Source: Euzebyaceae bacterium (lineage in GTDB: Bacteria > Actinomycetota > Nitriliruptoria > Euzebyales > Egibacteraceae). Taken from it: DNA of 8,465 bases. The notes below the pieces were generated by a model, which was given only the letters and a program-made list of their open reading frames with translations, searched no databases and was not told where the DNA came from. The DNA is taken from assembly GCA_013698135.1 (NCBI GenBank), contig JACCVM010000109.1:1-8465 (forward strand), given 5' to 3'. Position numbers and translations under genes: made by a program. Shown in pieces: positions 1 through 5,712 of this stretch (positions are counted from its first letter, which is position 1; each line of letters begins with the position of its first letter).

Positions 1-29
1 GGAAAGGAACAAGGGAATGGGTACGCAGC

Positions 30-47
30 GTCACATCATGTTATCCT
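30..47 (+). promoter_or_regulatory. Candidate BldD box overlapping a -10 element upstream of the BldD-like gene
   Basis: Positions 30-44 read gTcACatcatGTtAt. This fits the outer half-sites of the Streptomyces BldD box as I remember it (TnAC, five bases, GTnA), although the centre (usually C-A/T-G) does not match. It overlaps TATCCT at 42-47, which fits a TAnnnT -10 element; I see no good -35. The heptamer CGTCACA occurs at 29-35 and again at 49-55, exactly 20 bp apart. Streptomyces BldD represses its own gene, so autoregulation is a reasonable inference. The consensus is recalled, not searched. Confidence 0.35.
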
Positions 48-99
48 TCGTCACAAGCGTCCGCGGTACTCGGCGGCGGGCCGGCGGGGAAGGCACGAT

Positions 100-576
100 G
101 TGACGGATTATCAGCGCCGCCTGGGCGGACGGCTGCGGGCCATCCGCCAGCAGCAGGGCCTGACGCTGCAGCAGGTCGAGGAGGTGTCGGCCGGCAAGTG
201 GAAAGCCGTCGTCGTGGGCTCTTACGAGCGTGGCGACCGTGCCGTGTCGGTCGCCAAGCTTGCCGAGCTGTCGGAGTTCTACAACGTGCCCGTGTCCGAG
301 CTGCTGCCCAAGGAGGACCTCGGGCACATCCCCGGAGCCACCGCCCCGTCACGCGTCATGCTCGACCTACGACGGCTGTCGCGGTCCGACCTGGATCCCG
401 ACCTGCGGCCGGTTTCGCGCTTCGCCCACACCATCCAGCTGCAGCGGGGTGACTTCAACGGCAGCGTCCTGACCATCCGCGGCGAGGACCTGCGCGCCCT
501 CTCCGTCATCTACGGCACGGATCCTGAGGATCTCGTCATCCGCCTCCAGGACGAGGGCGTTCTGGCCCAGATCTGA
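100..576 (+). CDS. bldD: BldD-like XRE-family transcriptional regulator, probable cyclic-di-GMP binder
   Basis: This is a 158-residue DNA-binding regulator. Residues about 7-68 form an XRE helix-turn-helix containing WKAVVVGSYERGDRAV (34-49), which closely matches Streptomyces BldD as I remember it. The C-terminal domain carries RGD (116-118), eight residues, then RGED (127-130). This fits the RxD-x8-RxxD cyclic-di-GMP signature of BldD (RGD/RQDD there); the arginines and terminal aspartates are kept and the variable positions differ. In Streptomyces, tetrameric cyclic-di-GMP bridges two BldD C-terminal domains, and the dimer then represses developmental genes. The start is GTG at 100, with GGGGAAGG at 86-93 six bases upstream; the ATG at 98 is out of frame. 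The length is close to Streptomyces BldD (about 167). The gene converges on the acetyltransferase gene with 27 bases between stops and no evident terminator hairpin. Whether it controls development in this organism is unknown. Confidence 0.88.
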   Translation: MTDYQRRLGGRLRAIRQQQGLTLQQVEEVSAGKWKAVVVGSYERGDRAVSVAKLAELSEFYNVPVSELLPKEDLGHIPGATAPSRVMLDLRRLSRSDLDPDLRPVSRFAHTIQLQRGDFNGSVLTIRGEDLRALSVIYGTDPEDLVIRLQDEGVLAQI

Positions 577-603
577 CGTCGGGAACGCGGCGGCACCGAA
601 CCG

Positions 604-1464
604 TTAGCGCAGTGCGAGCAGCCATTCGCCGCCGTCGCGGAATCCGGCGCGGCGATAGGCGGCGATCGCCGGGTGGTTGTCGGCGCGCACGTGCAGCGTG
701 ACCCCCGGCAGGCCGTCGGCCAGCAGCTGGCGAGCCAAGGTTCCGACCGCCCCACCACCCAGGCCCTGGCCGCGACTGGCCGCCGCCACGTAGACCCCGG
801 CAATCTGCGCACCGCGCCGCCGGCTTCGCAGCGACAGGTCGAGCTTGGCAACCACCTCCCCGTGGCGCTCCACCACGAAGGTCAATCCCTGCGCGACGCT
901 GTTCGTCATCCGCGAGCGGACACCTGGCAGGGCAGATCGGCTGATCGGTGGACCCATGCGGTCCTCGACGTGCAGCCGGCAGGCCAGATCGGTGAGGCGG
1001 TCGACGTCACCGGCGGTGGCTCGCCGGAACCCGGCTGGCTCAGCGACGTCCGGCGGCCGGCCCGACACGGTCATGAGGCGCTGCTCACGCGCCGAAGGGC
1101 GCCGGCGGAACACCCCGCGTGGGTTGCCCTCCAGCACCGCCCAACCGAGGGGGCCGTCGCCGACCAGGACCCTCCAGCCCGTCTTCTCCGCGGCGGCGGC
1201 GAGCGCGGGGCCACCCTTCGGGTCGCCGGCCGGCACCAGTGTTCCCGTCGACGAGACGTACAGCACCGCCGCCGGCTCCTGCGGTGGCCACACCAGGAAG
1301 CGCCGCCACTCGCCGCGGTCGAGCGCGTCGAGCAGCACCTGATTGGCCAGCATGCCGTCGGGCGCGTTCCGGCGACCGAAGTCGGTGGTCAGGGCGGTCG
1401 TCACGCCCCCGAGGGCGTGCGCCTCCAGCCGTGCCGCCTGCGCCGAGGTGGGCGTCGTGGTCAC
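604..1464 (-). CDS. GNAT-family acetyltransferase with an N-terminal extra domain
   Basis: This 286-residue protein is the last gene of the tsa operon. Residues about 146-286 form a GNAT acetyl-CoA-binding fold. The P-loop is R231-G-Q-G-L-G236, matching R/Q-x-x-G-x-G, and is followed by a GNAT-type C-terminal block with N263, Y270 and the GF pair 274-275. Residues 1-140 form a separate domain with a WPPQEPAAVLYV stretch. This layout resembles actinobacterial proteins annotated as DUF4081 plus GNAT (Rv2867c type), but I am not certain of that match. The start is a GTG at 1464-1462 that shares GTGA with the tsaD stop, with GGGAG (1471-1475) six bases upstream, so translation is probably coupled to tsaD. 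The frame stays open upstream into tsaD, but that extension is antisense-like filler. The substrate cannot be told from sequence. Confidence 0.8.
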   Translation of the reverse strand: MTTTPTSAQAARLEAHALGGVTTALTTDFGRRNAPDGMLANQVLLDALDRGEWRRFLVWPPQEPAAVLYVSSTGTLVPAGDPKGGPALAAAAEKTGWRVLVGDGPLGWAVLEGNPRGVFRRRPSAREQRLMTVSGRPPDVAEPAGFRRATAGDVDRLTDLACRLHVEDRMGPPISRSALPGVRSRMTNSVAQGLTFVVERHGEVVAKLDLSLRSRRRGAQIAGVYVAAASRGQGLGGGAVGTLARQLLADGLPGVTLHVRADNHPAIAAYRRAGFRDGGEWLLALR

Positions 1465-2513
1465 CGCGGGCTCCCGCCTGGGGCAGCGGAGGAAGGAGGT
1501 ACCGGCAGCGGAGTCAAGACCAGGTTCGGATCGGCCTCGACATCCAATCCGGTGCGCTGCCCGGCGGCGAGGCGGTTCCACCCGGCGGCGGCGATCATGG
1601 CGCCGTTGTCTGTGCACAGCGCCACCGACGGGATCAGCAGGCGGTGGCCGGCGGCCGCGCACGCCGCCGTCATCCGCTCGCGCAGCCGGGAGTTCGCAGC
1701 CACCCCGCCCACCACGGTGATGCGCTCGACACCGTGGGCCTGCGCCGCGGCGAGGGTCTTGCGGACCTGCACGTCAACGACGGCCTCTTGAAAGGAGGCG
1801 GCCACGTCGGCGACGTCGATCTCGATGCCCGCGGCGTCGCGGCGGCGCAGCTCGCGCACGACGGCGCTTTTCAGGCCCGACAGCGAGAAGTCAAAGGTCC
1901 CGTCGTGCAGCATCGCGCGGGGAAAGGCGATGGCGGCCGGGTCCCCGTCGCGGGCGAGACGGTCGATCTCCGGACCCCCCGGATAGGGCAGACCCAGGAA
2001 TCGGGCGACCTTGTCAAACGCCTCACCGGCGGCGTCGTCGATGGTCTGTCCCAACGTGGAGAAGGCGCCGTCGGCATCCAGCAGGACGATGCTGGTGTGC
2101 CCGCCACTGACGATCAGCGCGACCATCGGCGGATCCAGCGCCCCAGACTCCAGCTGCGTGGCGCAGACATGTCCCTCGAGATGGTTGACCCCGATCAGCG
2201 GCAGGTCCCGCGCCAGGGCCAACGCCTTGGCCCCCGCCACGCCAACCAGCAGCGCACCGATCAGCCCAGGCCCGACCGTGACCGCCACGGCATCGATGTC
2301 GTCATAGGTGCAGCCGCCCTCGACCAGCGCGCGGTCGAGGACCGGCAGCAGGAGCTCGAGATGGGCGCGGGCCGCGATCTCGGGCACGACTCCGCCGTAG
2401 GGCCGGTGCTGGTCGATCTGGGAGCCGATGACGTTGGCGCGGACTTGCACGCCGTCGGAGACCAGCGCCACCGCGGTCTCATCACAGGAGGTCTCGATGC
2501 CAAGGACGAGCAC
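1461..2513 (-). CDS. tsaD: tRNA N6-adenosine threonylcarbamoyltransferase TsaD
   Basis: TsaD (Gcp/YgjD/Kae1 family) is the catalytic subunit that transfers the threonylcarbamoyl group from threonylcarbamoyl-AMP to A37 of ANN-decoding tRNAs, working with TsaB and TsaE in the cytosol. The 350 residues show all family blocks: GIETSCDETAVALV (5-18), the metal-binding HxxxH at H111 and H115 (NHLEGH), VSGGHT (135-140), PGGPEIDRLA (178-187), FDFSLSGLKSA (207-217), VVGGVAANSRLRE (267-279) and CTDNGAMIA (300-308) with metal-ligand candidate D302. The normal length is about 340. The start is the GTG at 2513-2511, preceded by GGGAG (2519-2523). The rimI stop TAG overlaps it by one base (TAGTG). The open frame extends about 25 residues further upstream as an Arg-rich stretch inside rimI; conserved TsaD proteins begin just before GIETSCDE, so that extension is rejected. 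Confidence 0.96.
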   Translation of the reverse strand: MLVLGIETSCDETAVALVSDGVQVRANVIGSQIDQHRPYGGVVPEIAARAHLELLLPVLDRALVEGGCTYDDIDAVAVTVGPGLIGALLVGVAGAKALALARDLPLIGVNHLEGHVCATQLESGALDPPMVALIVSGGHTSIVLLDADGAFSTLGQTIDDAAGEAFDKVARFLGLPYPGGPEIDRLARDGDPAAIAFPRAMLHDGTFDFSLSGLKSAVVRELRRRDAAGIEIDVADVAASFQEAVVDVQVRKTLAAAQAHGVERITVVGGVAANSRLRERMTAACAAAGHRLLIPSVALCTDNGAMIAAAGWNRLAAGQRTGLDVEADPNLVLTPLPVPPSSAAPGGSPR

Positions 2514-3172
2514 TACGGCTCCCGCCCTTCGGGTTCGCCGTCGGCGTGCTCGCCGGGCGCGGCCAGTCCCACGCGCCCCTTTACCCACGGCACCGATAGG
2601 TCGGCGGCGCCGCTGTCACCGCCAGGGCGGCGCAGCCGCGCCCGCTGCCACTCTAGTCTCCGGGCGTTCTCGGCGGAAGCAAGGTCATAGGCCCACATGA
2701 CCAGGGCGTCCTCGCCGGTCTCGGCGTAGTAGCCAGGCCGGATGCCCGCCGGCACGAAGCCGAAGCCGGCGTACAGTCGCTGGGCGCCCCGGTTGGCGAC
2801 GCGCACCTCCAGCGTCGCGGCCTTGGCGCCCATCGCCAGCGCTTGCTCCAGCAGCCCCACCAGCAGGTGCGAGGCGATCTTGCGCCGGTGATGCGACGGA
2901 TGCACCGCGACCGTGGTGACGTGCGCCTCGCCCACGACCACCATCACCCCCGCGTACCCGAGCACCTCGGCCCGCCAACGCCCTTCCTTCGCGATCAGAT
3001 AGCGACGCGTCTCCAGTTGACCGATCTCGGAGGCGAATAGCCCCGGCGACCACGGTCGCGGATAGACGCTGGCCTCGATGGCCAGGACCGACCGCAGATG
3101 GCGTCGGCGCATCCGCGTGACCTCGACGGCCGCCGCCGGACGGGTCACCGACGACCGCTCGCTGGCGACCAT
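2513..3172 (-). CDS. rimI: RimI-type ribosomal protein S18-alanine N-acetyltransferase
   Basis: This is a GNAT protein of 219 residues between tsaB and tsaD, the usual place for rimI. In Escherichia coli RimI acetylates the N-terminal alanine of ribosomal protein S18; actinobacterial members may have broader targets. RimI features include the substrate-side block PRPWSPGLFASEI (38-50), TTVAVHPSHHRRKIASHLL (86-104), LEVRVANRGAQRLYAGFGF (121-139) and GYYAETGEDALVMW (147-160). The acetyl-CoA loop is unusual: the first glycine of R/Q-x-x-G-x-G/A is K98, while A100 fills the last position. A basic, Pro/Gly-rich tail of about 55 residues follows the GNAT fold and makes the protein longer than the usual 150-165. 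The start is ATG at 3172-3170, sharing one base with the tsaB stop (TGATG), with GGGAGGTG (3178-3185) ideally placed. The frame is open far upstream through tsaB, but that part is a shadow. Confidence 0.9.
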   Translation of the reverse strand: MVASERSSVTRPAAAVEVTRMRRRHLRSVLAIEASVYPRPWSPGLFASEIGQLETRRYLIAKEGRWRAEVLGYAGVMVVVGEAHVTTVAVHPSHHRRKIASHLLVGLLEQALAMGAKAATLEVRVANRGAQRLYAGFGFVPAGIRPGYYAETGEDALVMWAYDLASAENARRLEWQRARLRRPGGDSGAADLSVPWVKGRVGLAAPGEHADGEPEGREP

Positions 3173-3906
3173 CAGGACACCTCCCGAGTGACGCCGGTCG
3201 GTTTCCCGCCGAGCAGTGCACCCCGGTTTCGCCAGCTGATCCTGGCATCGGCCTGACGGATGTAGGTGGGGCGCAGGTCTTCTGCACGCTGGGTGTCCTC
3301 GCGGAGAAAGCGCGGCAGCGCCAGTTCCACCAGCGCGGGGGCGCCGGGATAGGCCAGCGCGTTGGACGCCACCTCGGCGCCCGTGGACTCCAGCAGCGAG
3401 CGGTTGGCACTGGCGCCGTCCCCGATCGCCAGGACGTCGTCGGCCAGCGCCTCGATCTCGCCGGCCAGCTTGGCCGCGGGCCCGACACGGAACTCGGTGA
3501 CGCGCTGCAGTCCTCCCGGCGCCGGCCGGTAGAAGGCCCAGAACAGCTCGCCGCGCCGGGCGTCGAGCACGCTGCACACGAGCTTGCGGGCATGGCGGGC
3601 CCCGAAGGCCATCAGGTCCAACGACGCCATGCCGACCACCGGAAGCCGCCGGGCGTGCGCCAGCGTCTGGGCCGTGATGATCCCGACCCGCATGCCGGTG
3701 AACAGGCCCGGCCCCAAGCTCACGGCGACACCCGCGATCGCCGTGACGTCGACGCGGGCCTGCTGAAGGCAGAACTGAATCGCCGGAGTCAGGAACTCGC
3801 CGTGCGCGTTGCCACGGCCCAGCGCCGCACTGGCCAGCAGGCCGTGCTCCGTGCCGAGGCACACGCTGGTCTGGGGCGTGGACGTCTCTATTCCGAGGAT
3901 GAGCAC
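3172..3906 (-). CDS. tsaB: tRNA threonylcarbamoyladenosine biosynthesis protein TsaB
   Basis: TsaB (YeaZ) is the non-catalytic ASKHA-fold partner that dimerises with TsaD and allows TsaE to join the t6A37 complex. Its 244 residues begin LILGIETSTPQTSV and contain VSLGPGLFTGMRVGIITAQT (62-81), the family's GPGxFTGxRxG block. They also contain VVGMASLDLMA (90-100), LDARRGELFWAFY (114-126) and a C-terminal RPTYIRQADAR (212-222). The metal-binding histidine pair of TsaD is absent, as expected for TsaB. The start is GTG at 3906-3904. A GGGAGGT about nine bases upstream is slightly far but good, and the homology starts here. The longer open frame upstream has no family similarity. The gap to tsaE is 58 bases; the rimI start overlaps its stop by one base. 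Confidence 0.94.
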   Translation of the reverse strand: MLILGIETSTPQTSVCLGTEHGLLASAALGRGNAHGEFLTPAIQFCLQQARVDVTAIAGVAVSLGPGLFTGMRVGIITAQTLAHARRLPVVGMASLDLMAFGARHARKLVCSVLDARRGELFWAFYRPAPGGLQRVTEFRVGPAAKLAGEIEALADDVLAIGDGASANRSLLESTGAEVASNALAYPGAPALVELALPRFLREDTQRAEDLRPTYIRQADARISWRNRGALLGGKPTGVTREVS

Positions 3907-3933
3907 GCGGCGGCCACCTCCCCGGTCCTGCCA

Positions 3934-3948
3934 GCCCGCCGGGCGGGC
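3934..3948. other. Perfect GC inverted repeat in the tsaE-tsaB gap
   Basis: GCCCGCC (3934-3940), one base, then GGCGGGC (3942-3948) form a perfect inverted repeat. In the minus-strand mRNA it lies 17 bases after the tsaE stop and upstream of the tsaB ribosome-binding site. There is no U-rich run after it, so it is not a classical intrinsic terminator. It could be an mRNA-stability or attenuation hairpin in the only sizeable gap of the operon, or chance in very GC-rich DNA. Confidence 0.25.
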
Positions 3949-3964
3949 CGTGCATCGAATCGCC

Positions 3965-4495
3965 TCACGGGTCTTGCCGCCACGGTCGCAGATCGGCCGA
4001 CAACGCGGCGATCCGCCGGCGCCAGCCCGACCCGTGCGCGCGCAGCACCACGTGCCGCTGCTCGCTGCCGTCGCCGGCAGGATCGGGGGCGCCAGCCTCG
4101 CCGGGGTCCGAGAGTCGGAACTCGACCTCCAGGTGCTCCGGGGGCAGCAGCGGACTGACGGCATCACCCCATTCGATGAAGGTGACGTGGGTTCCGTCAC
4201 CGGCCTGCTCGTAGCCCAGCTCGACGACCTGCTGCAACGTCTCCAGCCGGTAGACGTCGAAGTGCAGCAGCGGCAGGCGACCCTGGTACTCACGACGCAG
4301 GACGAAGGAAGGGCTGGTCACCCGCTCGCGAACGCCCAGCGCGGCAGCGGCGCCCTGGACGAAGCACGTCTTGCCGGCTCCGAGTTCACCGGTGAGCGCC
4401 AGCACGTCACCCGCGCGCAGGGCTCCCGCCACCGTGCCGGCCATCCGGCGGGTCTCTGCCGGGGTCGGGCACACCAGGGTCAGCTCAGCGCCCAT
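3965..4495 (-). CDS. tsaE: tRNA threonylcarbamoyladenosine biosynthesis ATPase TsaE
   Basis: TsaE (YjeE) is the small ATPase that binds the TsaB-TsaD dimer and drives cycles of t6A37 synthesis. Its 176 residues carry the Walker A motif GELGAGKT (36-43, K42 and T43 for nucleotide and Mg). They also carry the switch-like TSPSF (60-64), HFDVYRL (78-84, with D80 and Y82) and FIEWGD (106-111). A Gly/Ala/Pro-rich stretch around 127-146 is an insertion near the C-terminus. It is the first gene of the operon. The start is ATG at 4495-4493, chosen because family proteins begin about ten residues before the PxET segment. Its own ribosome-binding site is poor (GGGAC near 4508-4513), whereas a strong AGGAGG serves a short leader ORF that overlaps this start. 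Confidence 0.94.
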   Translation of the reverse strand: MGAELTLVCPTPAETRRMAGTVAGALRAGDVLALTGELGAGKTCFVQGAAAALGVRERVTSPSFVLRREYQGRLPLLHFDVYRLETLQQVVELGYEQAGDGTHVTFIEWGDAVSPLLPPEHLEVEFRLSDPGEAGAPDPAGDGSEQRHVVLRAHGSGWRRRIAALSADLRPWRQDP

Positions 4496-4523
4496 CGCGG
4501 CAGCAGCCGTCCCTGATCGTCAC
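4485..4523 (-). CDS. Putative 12-residue leader peptide overlapping the tsaE start
   Basis: A GTG at 4523-4521 is preceded by a perfect AGGAGG (4528-4533) four bases upstream and opens the reading frame MTIRDGCCRDGR before a TGA at 4487-4485. The stop lies 11 bases inside tsaE, in another frame, so a terminating ribosome would be beside the weak tsaE ATG. This arrangement suits translational coupling or a leader ORF that controls operon expression. The TACACT element at 4550-4555 would place transcription start near 4543, so the whole element would be in the mRNA. Expression is inferred; a chance GTG behind the Shine-Dalgarno sequence, or a sequencing frameshift, is possible. Confidence 0.4.
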   Translation of the reverse strand: MTIRDGCCRDGR

Positions 4524-4549
4524 CGTTCCTCCTGCGTGCGGGGGCAGGA

Positions 4550-4555
4550 AGTGTA
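4550..4555 (-). promoter_or_regulatory. Candidate -10 element for the tsa operon
   Basis: The minus strand reads TACACT at 4555-4550, fitting the actinobacterial TAnnnT -10 pattern. I see no recognisable -35 at 16-18 bases spacing. It is the best candidate in the 126-base divergent gap between tsaE and the crotonase gene. It would give a leader that starts just ahead of the strong AGGAGG. A possible plus-strand -10, TACCCT at 4586-4591, could serve the crotonase gene but is weaker still. Confidence 0.35.
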
Positions 4556-4621
4556 GTCCCGGGCGTCGCGCCGTCCGAGGCCGCGTACCCTGCCTTCCAC
4601 CCCCGTCACAGGAGCGTCCTG

Positions 4622-5374
4622 ATGAGCAAAGTCCGCCTCGAGGATCGCGGCGGCGGCATCCGCCTGCTGACGCTGACCGATCCCGACCGGCGCAACGCCA
4701 TGGGCGCGCAGATGGGCGCGGAACTGATCGCCGCCTGTTCCCAGGTCCGCGAGGACGCGCGAGCGCGTGTCCTCGTCGTCACCGGCGAGGGGCGGGCCTT
4801 CTGCGCCGGCGCCGACCTGCCGGCGTTGTTCGGCGACCCGGACCGCTCGGTGACCGACACCCATCGCGGATTGCAGGCCTACTACCAGGCGTTCTTCAGC
4901 GTGCTGCGGCTGCCGCTGCCGACCATCGCCGCCGTCAACGGCCCCGCGGTCGGCGCTGGTCTCAACCTGGCGTTGGCCTGCGATGTGCGGATCGCCGGCG
5001 CGGCGGCCAGCTTCGGCGCCACCTTCGCCAAGATCGGCCTGCATCCTGGCGGTGGCTGCACCTGGTTCCTGGTGCAGGCCCTCGGCGCCAGCCGTGCGCT
5101 GCAGACGCTGCTGCTGGGGGACTCCCTGGACGCGGCGCGCGCCGTCGAGTGGGGCCTGGCCGAGGGTGTGGCCGCCGACCCGGTCGCCGACGCCCTCGAG
5201 ATGGCCGGGCGCTTCGCCGCCGTCGAACCCGAGCTGGCCCGCTCCATCAAGCGCAGCGTCGGCATCGCCGTGCGCACGGGTGACCTCGACGCCGTCGTGG
5301 AGTACGAGTCCTGGGCCCAGGCCGCGTCGGCCAGCTCACCGGTGCTCCAAAGCTGGGTCGCGAAGTTCCGCTGA
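4622..5374 (+). CDS. Enoyl-CoA hydratase/isomerase (crotonase) family protein
   Basis: This 250-residue protein has the crotonase fold, whose members act on acyl-CoA thioesters. The CoA-binding and oxyanion-hole segments are present: RAFCAGADL (58-66) and NGPAVGAGLNLALACDVRIA (106-125), plus IGLHPGGGCTW (138-148). The two glutamates that catalyse water addition in rat enoyl-CoA hydratase (E144 and E164) line up with N115 and F135, so a standard hydratase reaction is unlikely. Isomerase, hydrolase or another crotonase chemistry fits better. I recall other actinobacterial paralogues with a similar IGLHPGGG segment whose reaction is not established. The start is ATG at 4622, with AGGAG at 4610-4614 seven bases upstream. 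It is transcribed divergently from tsaE and appears monocistronic. The specific substrate is unknown. Confidence 0.9.
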   Translation: MSKVRLEDRGGGIRLLTLTDPDRRNAMGAQMGAELIAACSQVREDARARVLVVTGEGRAFCAGADLPALFGDPDRSVTDTHRGLQAYYQAFFSVLRLPLPTIAAVNGPAVGAGLNLALACDVRIAGAAASFGATFAKIGLHPGGGCTWFLVQALGASRALQTLLLGDSLDAARAVEWGLAEGVAADPVADALEMAGRFAAVEPELARSIKRSVGIAVRTGDLDAVVEYESWAQAASASSPVLQSWVAKFR

Positions 5375-5460
5375 CTGGCGCCGCACCAGCCGCTGATACG
5401 CGCTGTGGAGGAGTGAGGACCACTCGCGCCGGAGGTGAACGCGTGATCTCCCGTCGGTCC

Positions 5461-5678
5461 TCAGTCGGCGAGCTGGCCGCAGGTGATGTTTACCGCTGCG
5501 ACGGTCATGGTGCTCGCGCGGTCTGACGCGAGGAACGCCGCGGCCTCGCCCGCCTCGAGCGGGTCGAGTCTGCGCCCGGGAAAAGGCCCCGGGCGCCCCC
5601 CGCGCGAACGCCCGCGCCACCAGCGCCGACGTGGCCGCCGCCTCCGTAGAGGACTGCGGTGTTGTTCTGCAGCAGCAT
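5461..5678 (-). pseudogene. SDR-family oxidoreductase remnant with internal deletion
   Basis: An ATG at 5678-5676 behind GGGAGG opens MLLQNNTAVLYGGGGHVG, the start and Gly-rich NAD(P)-binding turn of a short-chain dehydrogenase. A second frame continues with LVARAFAR. A third gives RRLDPLEA and then directly AAFLASDRASTMT and NITCGQLAD before a stop at 5463-5461, which is the characteristic C-terminus of the same SDR type. Such proteins are usually about 250 residues. Here only about 72 codons' worth of DNA remains, so the middle (including the catalytic Ser-Tyr-Lys) is gone and two frameshifts separate the pieces. G/C runs near 5590-5606 could hide sequencing indels, but these cannot explain the lost core. 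It lies 34 bases downstream of the marR stop on the same strand and may once have been its operon partner. Confidence 0.7.
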
Positions 5679-5712
5679 GGTTCCTCCCTAGCTCGTGTGC
5701 CATCGGAAGGGG

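Noticed and set aside
577..603. Possible bidirectional terminator between the convergent bldD-like and acetyltransferase genes
   Set aside because: No convincing inverted repeat was seen in the 27-base gap.
2514..2588. N-terminal extension of TsaD by about 25 Arg-rich residues
   Set aside because: The TsaD family starts at GIETSCDE, and the GTG at 2513 has a ribosome-binding site and overlaps the rimI stop; the extension lies inside rimI.
1119..2690. Very long plus-strand open frame (523 codons) opposite tsaD and the acetyltransferase
   Set aside because: It is the antisense shadow of two well-supported genes in GC-rich DNA; the translation is Arg/Pro/Ala-rich with no family blocks.
3173..3955. 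Long upstream extension of the rimI frame through tsaB
   Set aside because: The part upstream of 3172 is out-of-frame tsaB; the ATG at 3172 has GGGAGGTG and a TGATG overlap.
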